A stretch of 29,288 nt of DNA. It comes from a virus. Of this stretch, positions 21,845 through 29,288 are shown in pieces. The first letter of the stretch is position 1, and each line of letters opens with the position of its first letter. Made by a program: the position numbers and the translations under genes. Location of the stretch: positions 1 through 29,288 of IMG/VR virus record IMGVR_UViG_3300037961_006532; one strand, written 5' to 3'. A model generated the notes under the pieces. It was not told the origin of the DNA and searched no databases. It saw only the letters and a program-made list of their open reading frames with translations.

Positions 21845-22722
21845 ACTGATGGTTTACCGCCAGGGTAATTACCTGCTGTAGCTGATAAAGTTACATTATA
21901 AATACCAGGCTCAGAAAATAAGATTTGCCATTTTTTCTCAGTAGCATTAGCAGTGTCAGTTAATTGCCAATTAGAATATGAAGGGTCTAAATATGGTGTA
22001 GGCATCCAATTAGTAGTATGAAAATCAATACCAGCTGATTCACCCGTTTTAAAAGGAATAATTACTTGTTGTGTAAGTTTATTTCTATCACCCCAAGGAG
22101 CTGCCACAGCTGCTACTGATTGAGGTGTAGGATTTTGATATATGTAACCAGCACTTAAATAAACTGCACCTTCAGATATACCATCAGATCTAAAAGTATT
22201 AATTCTTGGTCTATCATTAATGAATGATGTTTGACTTGTTGAAAAACTACTAATAGGTACATTAGTTAAATCCCAACTTATATTTAAAGTGTAAAATAAT
22301 TCACTATCAGGTCTTTCAGCTCCTTCAAATACTTGCTCATATGAAAAAACGACCTGGTCATGAGCTGCGTCTTCAATTAAAGTATTAAGGTAATCAAATC
22401 TATTCAATTCACTATCTTTATTTTTTAATAACTTTTTACATAATTCATCATGTATTGTATCAGGTATTGCTGCTTCTCTATACCCTGCAAATAAAGGTTT
22501 GCCATTTGAATCTAAAGCAGAAGAAAAGAAATTTTGTATTTCTACACGACTTAAAACCCCATCTTCGTTTGTGTCAATTAGCTGAAATAGTTGTAATTCA
22601 GTTAAGTTATTATCTTTAAGATATTTTCTAAAAGTTGCAGCTATATACTCTTCTTTACCTTCACGAGACATTTGCAATAAGGTAGATATATTAGTTTGTA
22701 AGCCTGGTGTTAAATTTTCCAT
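21841..22722 (-). CDS. Late virion-type protein with an EF-hand
   Basis: 293 residues. Residues 50-61 (DTNEDGVLSRVE) form a canonical EF-hand calcium loop with Asp1, Asn3, Asp5, Gly6, Leu8 and Glu12, flanked by helices (TELQLFQLI and IQNFFSSAL). A second, degenerate copy may lie near KNKDSELNRFDYL. The C-terminal 150 residues are beta-rich (VVFSYEQVF, SELFYTLNISWDL, IYNVTLSATAG), like phage structural domains. It is the last gene of the minus-strand structural block and has its own late octamer. Calcium-dependent stability or assembly of the particle is inferred; no named family. Confidence 0.72.
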   Translation of the reverse strand: MENLTPGLQTNISTLLQMSREGKEEYIAATFRKYLKDNNLTELQLFQLIDTNEDGVLSRVEIQNFFSSALDSNGKPLFAGYREAAIPDTIHDELCKKLLKNKDSELNRFDYLNTLIEDAAHDQVVFSYEQVFEGAERPDSELFYTLNISWDLTNVPISSFSTSQTSFINDRPRINTFRSDGISEGAVYLSAGYIYQNPTPQSVAAVAAPWGDRNKLTQQVIIPFKTGESAGIDFHTTNWMPTPYLDPSYSNWQLTDTANATEKKWQILFSEPGIYNVTLSATAGNYPGGKPSV

Positions 22723-22723
22723 T

Positions 22724-24061
22724 TTAATTATTTATAAACGATCTGAAATCATTAAAGTTTATAACCTCTCCTATTCTTTTATTGAGACCATTAAATACTG
22801 TACCTGCTACAAATGCAGCTGCCGACGATAAACCAGTTGAATCACAAACTAATTCAGTAAATTGTCTATTAAATGGTATTGTAGATATCAATTGATTAAC
22901 TGTATTCTCTGAAGTATATGGTATAAAATTAGCAGCTGTTGCTATATCTACAAACGTACTAAAATATTCATTTTTTCTTTCTGAATCAGCCTTTAAAGTT
23001 AAGTAAAGATATAGAACATCTGATCCGTTACTATCACTTGTATCGATATTATTAGTCTGAATAGCATTTATTAAAGTACCTTGCCTATCGGTAATATTCA
23101 TCAGTGTACCATCTTCTTTAGAATGAAATGATTGTGAATCTAATACTACTATTCCATCATCAATTAAACTTTTATTAGATTTATATAAAATAAAATTAAA
23201 ATCTAAATCATAACCATTCTCATATTTAAATTTAAAATTAAGGGTAGAAGATACCTTACTACTAAAAGTAGTATACCTATGTTTCCAATTATTCGGGAAA
23301 TAAAAGAAAGGATTGCCGAGAGTATCGTATCTTTCATCGCTATCGGGTAATAAATTATAATTACCTGAACTTAAATCTACTGTTTCAATAGTAGAATCCC
23401 CGTAATCAGCTATAATTTTATATAAAGTATTTGCAGGTCTAGTTTTTTCTATTAAACTCCCAGCAACAGCGCCACCAGCTCCTGATAATGTTTCCCAATC
23501 ATTAGGGCTTGTTAGTCTATTGAGAGGTACACCGGATAATAAATTTGATATGGAAGTGTTTGTACCAAATAAAAGTGTAGGTGGTTCAGTTCTCGGTAAG
23601 TTAGGTTCTCTATAAACTATATACCATCGAGCAGTTGGTAATTCGCTAGGATTGACTAATTCACTTGGTTCAATTCCATATCCATTAGCTGCATTAAAGT
23701 TAGTACCAGTTATATCTTGATTATAACTAGTGGAATAACTGCCATTAACTAAATGATTTGTCTGAGTATATATCGGAGCTGATAAAGTAATAGTAGTTGA
23801 TGAAATAGGATTACCAGTTTTACCGGCAGATAAAAAATAGCTACCCTGAACTGGGCTTTTTGATGTACCTACGTTCCATCCATATAGTTCAACATATACA
23901 TCCTCCGGTGAAAAAATAGGCACGTTAAATGTACTGTCAGGATTACGAACATTAAATGAAACTTCAGTCTCATCGTTTAAGAAAAGTCTATAACCATTTT
24001 GAACTATATCTGATGTAAATGGCATTGAACCTGCTGATAAATTGTATGTTGTTATATTCAT
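22724..24061 (-). CDS. Probable virion structural protein
   Basis: 445 residues, Ser/Thr/Asn/Tyr-rich and beta-strand-like throughout, with few charged helices, as in phage neck, baseplate or fibre proteins. Segments such as TTITLSAPIYTQ, NFKFKYENGYDLDFNFILYK and VLYLYLTLKADS fit beta-sandwich domains. The start overlaps the stop of the upstream gene (TAATG) and is preceded by AAGGAA, a usable ribosome site, so it is co-transcribed. The next gene's late octamer lies in its last codons (FINN). The exact part of the virion is not identifiable. Confidence 0.72.
   Translation of the reverse strand: MNITTYNLSAGSMPFTSDIVQNGYRLFLNDETEVSFNVRNPDSTFNVPIFSPEDVYVELYGWNVGTSKSPVQGSYFLSAGKTGNPISSTTITLSAPIYTQTNHLVNGSYSTSYNQDITGTNFNAANGYGIEPSELVNPSELPTARWYIVYREPNLPRTEPPTLLFGTNTSISNLLSGVPLNRLTSPNDWETLSGAGGAVAGSLIEKTRPANTLYKIIADYGDSTIETVDLSSGNYNLLPDSDERYDTLGNPFFYFPNNWKHRYTTFSSKVSSTLNFKFKYENGYDLDFNFILYKSNKSLIDDGIVVLDSQSFHSKEDGTLMNITDRQGTLINAIQTNNIDTSDSNGSDVLYLYLTLKADSERKNEYFSTFVDIATAANFIPYTSENTVNQLISTIPFNRQFTELVCDSTGLSSAAAFVAGTVFNGLNKRIGEVINFNDFRSFINN
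22729..22736 (-). promoter_or_regulatory. Late promoter TATAAATA
   Basis: A perfect minus-strand TATAAATA, 6 nt before the ATG at 22722 and embedded in the last codons of the upstream structural gene. It gives the EF-hand gene an additional start inside the late operon. Confidence 0.75.
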
Positions 24062-26487
24062 TAGTTCCTTATAAGTCTGTTAAAAAATAAAGTTCTTGTT
24101 CTTGGCCCCTGCAATTCCTGTGATAATTCAGGTCCAACTCCCGGTCCATATCCACTTGAAGCTGGTACGTTAGTAATATTCAATGCTGATAATTTAAATT
24201 GACCTGATAATGATGTCACACCATTTCCTGTAATAGTATTTTTAGGGGATATATTAAATTTATCTCTATAAATAACATTTTTTCTTATATTCATTTTATT
24301 ATCTAAGAAATAGTATTTCAATAGATGAATAATAGGTGAATCATTTAAATCTTTATATGTCGTTGTTAAAATGAATTCGTTTAACTCTGAATTATGAGAT
24401 AAATTAACGTTTTCTAATCTATTAAAAATAATATTTTCATTAAAGAAGAAATTTTCTTCAAAAAATGTTTCTTTAGTATTATTTCTAGTTAACATTTCAT
24501 TAGATACTTTACTGTTAGTATCATAACTATAAAATTCGTAATAAAATTTATCACTAAAACCAGTAGTAGGATTGTATGAAGTTATCTTTGCTTTATAAAT
24601 TATATCGTCTACTAAGCAATCATTGCTAATATCACTTAAATTATTACTATCTTTTTCAATAATAAACGGTGTAGATGGAATATTAACTAATTTTTTATCC
24701 TTTATCTTATAACCGTCAATAATATTATGAGAAGATAAAAGCATACTATATGTATCACCATATATATTAAAATCCTTTATATTATTATTAGCTTGATATA
24801 TTACAGCACCGGAACCTAAACCTTTTAATTTATCTAAAACAATGTTAAACGGTGATGCACTTAAAATTACAAATTCATTTGTTATAATATTATTGAAATA
24901 TATAAACTTAGTATCTGTTTTTCTTTGCAATAAAGTTTTTTCTTTTAAAACAAATCCATATTTATTAACACTAAAATCTACCGTTTTACCTGATTTTAAT
25001 GGTGTATCTTCTTGAGATTCTGCCCCTGTTCTAATATTACGATTTATAACAGGTTCTTTAATAAATGAAACATACTCATTACCATATATATCTGATTCAT
25101 TTTTTACTATTGTACCGAAATTAGTTATATCTTTATAATTTTTATCTAAAGATGAACTGTTATTAATGTTATATAATTTATTTTCTTTTGAATCGTATGA
25201 ATGAAAATAATGATTTCTTTCATTACTCTTTACTATTTTTCTACCAAATGATGATGAAATATTTTTATATGAATTAGGCTTAAAATAAAAATCGTATGGA
25301 TTTAATCTTTTAGTGGTACTAGCATTTAATATATCACCATACTTATTAGGATCCGGAAAAACGTATACATAATTTGATTTTAAATCTATCTTTAAAGTTT
25401 TATTAAATTCACCATCTATTCTTAAAACAGAAAATTTAGTTGGTTCAAAATAAAACCCAACTTCTCTTTCAAAAACAGGATTATTAGTAGAATTTTGTCT
25501 TATACTAGGAAAGTTTACATTTAATGCATTGGAGGTTTGATCTTCAGCTTTAAATAAAGTACCTGATACGAATGATGTCTCGTTAGTAGATAAATAATAG
25601 TAATCTGCACCTGTAAATCTTTTAGCTAATTCAGCTTCTAAAGTTATACTAAAATTTTCTCTTTTATCGTTATTAACGTTATAATCTATAAAATCATCAC
25701 TTTTAAAATAATCTTTAAAAACTCTATTAACATTGATAGTAATATTAAACGGAGCTAATTCTTTAATTTTAATATTATTTTTATTAATTATGTCAATTAA
25801 ACTTGCATTAAAATCAATAGTAGCGTTATAATTTATATCGTTAGTTTTAAAAGTTTCGTCAGATTTGGTAGCAGATGGATCTATATCAAAATAATCATTA
25901 TCAGTATCATATGCTTCTTCAAGTTCTATTTCTAAATCGTGAAAAGTAGTAGATAATGAAAACGATTCACTTTTTTGTACATCTGCACTTTGAAAAAAAT
26001 CAATTACACTATTTTTTACTAAATTCTTAATACTCTCATTGCTGCCTTTATTTTTTACTTCTCGTAAATCCTTTTTAAACGTATTACGTCTATTTCTATA
26101 ATAGGAAACTATATCTTTAACTTTTTTACTATAGAATGGAATAGCTTGAGTTAATGCTTTAGGATCATTTAAATCAATATTATCAAAGAATCTTCTTTCT
26201 TCAGAGGTTGAATAGTTAAGTGTTAAATCATTAAAAAAGTTTATATAAATATCCCTAATATTTACTTTAATATTTTTTTTACTTTTGTAATTAGTTTTAT
26301 TCCAGTTTGTAATATATTTTTTATATTCTTCTAAATTTTGCTCATCAGCATTATCTAATACTGTAATATAATTAAGAAACTCTATAAAACTAAAAGGTCT
26401 TTGCGTATCTAGTTTATTATCATCTAATGTATTAGTTATACTATTGTATACTACTAATGATGTATATTTCTTTGTATTACGCGCCAT
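24061..26487 (-). CDS. Large probable virion structural protein
   Basis: 808 residues, the longest gene here. The first 170 residues are helical and Lys/Asn/Tyr-rich (FNDLTLNYSTSEERRFFDNI, IPFYSKKVKDIVSYY); the rest is beta-rich with many Asn, Ser, Tyr and Phe and motifs such as YYLSTNETSFVSGTLF. There is no signal peptide, transmembrane span or enzyme motif. A helical foot plus a long beta body suits a baseplate, neck or fibre protein of a myovirus. A late octamer ATTAAATA lies 5 nt before the start. Function is inferred from composition and context. Confidence 0.75.
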   Translation of the reverse strand: MARNTKKYTSLVVYNSITNTLDDNKLDTQRPFSFIEFLNYITVLDNADEQNLEEYKKYITNWNKTNYKSKKNIKVNIRDIYINFFNDLTLNYSTSEERRFFDNIDLNDPKALTQAIPFYSKKVKDIVSYYRNRRNTFKKDLREVKNKGSNESIKNLVKNSVIDFFQSADVQKSESFSLSTTFHDLEIELEEAYDTDNDYFDIDPSATKSDETFKTNDINYNATIDFNASLIDIINKNNIKIKELAPFNITINVNRVFKDYFKSDDFIDYNVNNDKRENFSITLEAELAKRFTGADYYYLSTNETSFVSGTLFKAEDQTSNALNVNFPSIRQNSTNNPVFEREVGFYFEPTKFSVLRIDGEFNKTLKIDLKSNYVYVFPDPNKYGDILNASTTKRLNPYDFYFKPNSYKNISSSFGRKIVKSNERNHYFHSYDSKENKLYNINNSSSLDKNYKDITNFGTIVKNESDIYGNEYVSFIKEPVINRNIRTGAESQEDTPLKSGKTVDFSVNKYGFVLKEKTLLQRKTDTKFIYFNNIITNEFVILSASPFNIVLDKLKGLGSGAVIYQANNNIKDFNIYGDTYSMLLSSHNIIDGYKIKDKKLVNIPSTPFIIEKDSNNLSDISNDCLVDDIIYKAKITSYNPTTGFSDKFYYEFYSYDTNSKVSNEMLTRNNTKETFFEENFFFNENIIFNRLENVNLSHNSELNEFILTTTYKDLNDSPIIHLLKYYFLDNKMNIRKNVIYRDKFNISPKNTITGNGVTSLSGQFKLSALNITNVPASSGYGPGVGPELSQELQGPRTRTLFFNRLIRN

Positions 26488-26492
26488 AGAAA

Positions 26493-26500
26493 TATTTAAT
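26493..26500 (-). promoter_or_regulatory. Late-type promoter octamer
   Basis: ATTAAATA on the minus strand, 5 nt before the ATG at 26487, in the 53-nt gap between two structural genes. The identical octamer precedes the genes starting at 28049 and 29150. Confidence 0.55.
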
Positions 26501-26540
26501 CTTAAATTTAAGGAAGTAAATCATAATATAATTTTATAAA

Positions 26541-28049
26541 TTATGCTGATAGCAATGAGGTCTTAGTATACAAATTTCTCAATATAAGATCATCTAGAAT
26601 GCCACCTTTCATTTCAAATGAACTTAAACTAGATAAAGAAATATTAGTTAAATCATTTTTATAATCTATAATATTATTAAAACTAGTACCATCGATGGTT
26701 GAAACATAGTTATAAAAAGTATAAAACTCTTCTATTTTAGTATAATCATAATCATACAATTCATTTGTTATTCGATTATTATCTTCAGTAATTAAGAAAT
26801 CATCTATACTAGTTAAAGGCGAACTTTCAGATATAAAATACGTATTATTACCAAAATTTGTAGGCAAAACCAATGGCCATGGCCATTTTTTAGTGTATGA
26901 ACTTAATGAAAACGTTTTATTAGACTCATTATTAAAAATAAAATCAAATGAATCGGTTGGGTCGATGTTAAGTACTGAGTAAGTATCTGAAAATACTTCA
27001 TGAATTACTATAGGTTTCCATAAATCGCCGCCAGATAATTCATCAGTTAGTGAAATTTTATCTCCTAAATTTTTACCAAATTTTATATTATTTTCATAAC
27101 CGTATTTTTTAAAGTTAGCGTTAAAATTATTTTTATTGTCTATTAGCTTACTAATTTGAATACTAAAAAGATCTATTATTCTTTTCATGGTAGATGGATA
27201 GTTTTCAGCATAATTTAACACATCTGCATCTACCAGCTTTAACTGACTTATTAGTTGAGCTATATTGCACGTTTCTATATCAGTATTATTAGCTACATAG
27301 TTAGCAATTTTTTCATAAATTTGAATACCTAACCCGGTAGGGTCACTATTCTTATCACCCACTATCTCACCTAAAAAATTATCAAAAAATTGTGAGTTAG
27401 TAGCTAAATTAGGTTGAAATAATCTATTTCTTAGATTAGCTTTTTCATCATTATCTTCATTAATTTTTCTAAAGTCATATTCACCTGTAGATAGTTTTAT
27501 AGAAAAGGTATTAGAATTAGCATTAATAATTTTAGTTTGACCATCATTACAAATTACTTTTAATTTTAAATCATTACCTGTTGCATGTGGTATAAAGTAC
27601 CCGTTAAAAAATCCACCCTTATTAATAGATGTTAATTCCCCAAAATTAGTAAAGAAACTTGCACTTACTGATTGATTCAAACTATTAATTAATTCGATAT
27701 TTAGACTACCTTCACTTTCTAATGAAGAATCTAAAAACAACCTAGGTTTATTTTTAGCAGGATAGTCATTTAAAGTTTTTAACCTTACATTGAAGTAAAT
27801 TTGCTGACCCTGATAATATATATCATCAAGATTAAATGTATCATCAATATAACCTATACCATCGATTCCATTTGTACTTATAGCTAATTTATAACCACCA
27901 GGATTGTTTTCATTTATAGTTATAGTTTCACTTTCAGACAATTGATTCAATACACTTATAGTCTGATCTGGCGAATTATAATATAAACTTTCAGGGTCTT
28001 TTACATCCTTTAAGTTAAAATTAGCAAATACTGTAATTTCATGTGCCAT
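26541..28049 (-). CDS. Probable virion structural protein
   Basis: 502 residues. A beta-rich N-terminal half (HEITVFANFNLK, GGYKLAISTNG, QIYFNVRLKTL) resembles immunoglobulin-like repeats; a helical middle follows (CNIAQLISQLKLVDADVL through MKRIIDLFSIQISKLID), then a C-terminal part with aromatic residues including WPWPLVLP. No enzyme motif or signal peptide. It is the first gene of the large minus-strand late block, whose products together look like a tail or neck module. The WPWP codons create a 16-bp palindrome at 26872-26887. Confidence 0.75.
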   Translation of the reverse strand: MAHEITVFANFNLKDVKDPESLYYNSPDQTISVLNQLSESETITINENNPGGYKLAISTNGIDGIGYIDDTFNLDDIYYQGQQIYFNVRLKTLNDYPAKNKPRLFLDSSLESEGSLNIELINSLNQSVSASFFTNFGELTSINKGGFFNGYFIPHATGNDLKLKVICNDGQTKIINANSNTFSIKLSTGEYDFRKINEDNDEKANLRNRLFQPNLATNSQFFDNFLGEIVGDKNSDPTGLGIQIYEKIANYVANNTDIETCNIAQLISQLKLVDADVLNYAENYPSTMKRIIDLFSIQISKLIDNKNNFNANFKKYGYENNIKFGKNLGDKISLTDELSGGDLWKPIVIHEVFSDTYSVLNIDPTDSFDFIFNNESNKTFSLSSYTKKWPWPLVLPTNFGNNTYFISESSPLTSIDDFLITEDNNRITNELYDYDYTKIEEFYTFYNYVSTIDGTSFNNIIDYKNDLTNISLSSLSSFEMKGGILDDLILRNLYTKTSLLSA

Positions 28050-28055
28050 TTAAAT

Positions 28056-28063
28056 TATTTAAT
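28056..28063 (-). promoter_or_regulatory. Late-type promoter octamer for the structural block
   Basis: ATTAAATA on the minus strand, 6 nt before the ATG at 28049. It shares a 49-nt divergent region with the plus-strand late promoter at 28086. Confidence 0.55.
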
Positions 28064-28085
28064 TATAGAAGTTTGTAACTAAATG

Positions 28086-28093
28086 TATAAATA
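28086..28093 (+). promoter_or_regulatory. Late promoter TATAAATA
   Basis: A perfect TATAAATA, 5 nt before the ATG at 28099. Confidence 0.8.
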
Positions 28094-28098
28094 ATAAT

Positions 28099-28698
28099 AT
28101 GGAGCGAAAGTTTTTAAAAATCATTGAAAATACCATCTCTCGTTACAGTAATGGCGGCTTTATGACCGGTGATATTGTACAATTAGTTGGTAATTATAAA
28201 TCAAAAGATAGTTATAAAAGTTTACCTGATGATGTAAAAGCATATATTGATGACTATTTCAAAACTGATATGAACTATAGAGTTGTTAATATTAAAACTG
28301 CTCAAGCAACTGGCGGAGGCGCAGGACCAGCTGATAATGCTAACAGAGGTGCAGAATTTAACGTAGAAGTAGCTTTAGATTATGGTGGAGGTAGATACGA
28401 TAATCAAGGTAAAGTTACTGTAAATGCAAATTTATTAAAAAGAGCTAGTGATGATAATGGTGCAGTTGGTAACCCTCCAGTGCCAAATGGAATTAGGTAT
28501 GACAATAAAGAGCAAATTAAACCTAGAGAGCTTAATGATGAAGATGAAATAGAATATACTCGTCAAACATCTCAAGGTAATTTAGGTGATGCAGCTAAAG
28601 ATACTGAATTAAGTCTACCAACATCAAATACTAAGATTCCATCTAAAAGCGTTACTTCATCACCAGCAGTTGGTGATACTAGAGCATATATGGGTTAA
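28099..28698 (+). CDS. Late hypothetical protein with (L/I)xE N-terminus
   Basis: 199 residues. The N-terminus MERKFLKIIENTISRY is a basic amphipathic helix with IIE at 8-10. A folded part with GDIVQLVGNYKSKDSYKSL and FNVEVALDYGGG follows, then a long polar, probably disordered C-terminus rich in Ser, Thr, Asn and Pro. It has a perfect late promoter and a stop that shares TTAA with the convergent terminase gene. A virion or internal head protein is likely; no family recognised. Confidence 0.65.
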   Translation: MERKFLKIIENTISRYSNGGFMTGDIVQLVGNYKSKDSYKSLPDDVKAYIDDYFKTDMNYRVVNIKTAQATGGGAGPADNANRGAEFNVEVALDYGGGRYDNQGKVTVNANLLKRASDDNGAVGNPPVPNGIRYDNKEQIKPRELNDEDEIEYTRQTSQGNLGDAAKDTELSLPTSNTKIPSKSVTSSPAVGDTRAYMG

Positions 28699-29150
28699 TT
28701 AGAAGAATCTTCTTCTATTTCTATTGTTTTAGCTTTTGAAACTAATCTATCGATTAATTCTTCCCTATTCATAGTTAAAACGTGTTCTTCTGCTTTTTGT
28801 AAAGTTAACTCTTTCTTAGCTTGTATATCCATAGCTTTGATATTTGTTTGAGTTTTGTTCTTTTCATCAGAAATTTGTATTTTATTTAACGTTTCAATAG
28901 CAGCAGCCGAAGCTCCAATAAGTTTAGATAATGCTTCTAAGTCTCTACTATCAGGGGCAGCAGTTACAAAGTCTTTTATATCATCTACAACTTCTACACT
29001 ATCTTTAATTAACTTACCTGAATATTGGTACAAGAATTGTTTAAGGGTTTCATCAGTTAATTCCAGTTCATCTTTCTTCTTTTGAACTTCTTTAGTTGTT
29101 TTAAACTGCCCTACTAAGTCATCGACTATTTTATCGATATCATCACTCAT
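28695..29150 (-). CDS. 16: gp16-like small terminase subunit
   Basis: 151 residues (T4 gp16 has 164), acidic and helical. The central part, DSVEVVDDIKDFVTAAPDSRD followed by LEALSKLIGASAAAIETLNKI, resembles my recollection of the T4 gp16 coiled-coil core, where AKNADSPRHMEVFATLMGQ is followed by a second helix. The C-terminal TMNREELIDRLV corresponds in position to the T4 segment FMGSPTELMDEI. The small terminase recognises concatemeric DNA and stimulates the gp17 motor; gp17 is not adjacent here. A late octamer precedes the start. The match is by eye, so the assignment is probable rather than certain. Confidence 0.68.
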   Translation of the reverse strand: MSDDIDKIVDDLVGQFKTTKEVQKKKDELELTDETLKQFLYQYSGKLIKDSVEVVDDIKDFVTAAPDSRDLEALSKLIGASAAAIETLNKIQISDEKNKTQTNIKAMDIQAKKELTLQKAEEHVLTMNREELIDRLVSKAKTIEIEEDSSN

Positions 29151-29155
29151 AAAAA

Positions 29156-29163
29156 TATTTAAT
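29156..29163 (-). promoter_or_regulatory. Late-type promoter octamer for the terminase gene
   Basis: ATTAAATA on the minus strand, 5 nt before the ATG at 29150. It lies 8 nt from the -35 box of the divergent early promoter at 29172. Confidence 0.55.
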
Positions 29164-29171
29164 AAAGTAAC

Positions 29172-29199
29172 TTGATAATTAAAAGATATAATCTATAAT
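29172..29199 (+). promoter_or_regulatory. Early-type promoter of the dUTPase-like gene
   Basis: TTGATA (29172-29177), 16 nt, TATAAT (29194-29199) and 6 nt (AGAGGT) lead to the ATG at 29206. A second TATAAT at 29187-29192 has the wrong spacing and is probably incidental. Confidence 0.8.
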
Positions 29200-29205
29200 A
29201 GAGGT

Positions 29206-29288
29206 ATGAGTAAAGTAAGTATAAAATTTGTTAAAACGCATGAAGATGCTAAGTTACCGACTAAAGCACATGATGGTGATAATTGTTT
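29206..29288 (+). CDS. dUTPase-like protein, N-terminal fragment (cut by the window end)
   Basis: Only 27 complete codons are present. The peptide MSKVSIKFVK followed by THEDAKLPTKAHDGDNC resembles the start of trimeric dUTPases, in which a lysine-rich strand is followed by a Pro-containing turn and a short acidic loop. dUTPase keeps uracil out of phage DNA and supplies dUMP. The start is fixed by the early promoter 6 nt upstream. The catalytic motifs lie beyond the window, so this is a probable call. Confidence 0.55.
   Translation, partial: MSKVSIKFVKTHEDAKLPTKAHDGDNC

Noticed and set aside
26872-26887. A 16-bp perfect palindrome AATGGCCATGGCCATT as an operator or recognition site
   Set aside because: It arises from repeated Trp-Pro codons (WPWP) inside a structural gene, which is a sufficient explanation.

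Overview
This window looks like part of the genome of a T4-like (Tevenvirinae-type) contractile-tailed phage with a very AT-rich genome. The evidence is a set of T4-type replication proteins: UvsX recombinase, gp41 helicase, gp32 ssDNA-binding protein, gp45 sliding clamp, an Rnh/FEN nuclease, gp61 primase, and probable gp59 and gp16 homologues. There are also copies of the T4 late-promoter octamer TATAAATA. Low GC, nucleotide-sugar genes and a 2-oxoglutarate oxygenase would fit a marine host. Sigma70-type promoters point to a proteobacterium rather than a Bacteroidetes host. The host itself is inference.

Layout. 1-141: the 3' part of a structured RNA ending in an intrinsic terminator. 177-2756 (+): uvsX, an unknown gene and queC. 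2737-3825 (-): a late acidic protein with an EF-hand. 3871-9152 (+): an early operon of overlapping genes: stand-alone class II glutamine amidotransferase, GNAT, dNTP-hydrolase-like protein, glycosyltransferase, nucleotidyltransferase, gp41 helicase, DHH phosphoesterase and small proteins. 9145-12678 (+): gp59 candidate, gp32, a proline-rich protein, gp45 and two unknowns. 12714-17502 (+): a nucleotide-sugar cassette running straight into rnh and an Asp/Asn-beta-hydroxylase-like oxygenase. 17507-18837 (+): a small late gene and the gp61 primase. 18834-20236 (-) and 20259-21844 (+): divergent late genes. 21841-28049 (-): four large probable virion proteins. 28099-29150: a late protein (+) and the small terminase (-). 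29206-end (+): the start of a probable dUTPase.

The strongest pattern is regulatory. Six replication or nucleotide-metabolism genes are preceded by TTGAWW-N16-TATAAT-N6-ATG with identical spacing. Ten other genes, mainly structural or unknown, are preceded by an A/T-rich octamer related to TATAAATA placed 5-6 nt before ATG. In both classes the start codon falls at or within a base or so of the predicted transcription start, so these mRNAs should be leaderless or nearly so. The two signals sort the genes into an early/replicative set and a late set, and they also correct the start of the amidotransferase.

Two metabolic themes run alongside replication. One is nucleotide or base modification: QueC, an amidotransferase that could donate ammonia, a dNTP hydrolase and dUTPase. 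The other is sugar-nucleotide chemistry: two nucleotidyltransferases, three SDR-family sugar enzymes and a glycosyltransferase. Because these genes share early operons with helicase and nuclease genes, I infer intracellular roles such as DNA or host-surface modification. The substrates cannot be read from the sequence.
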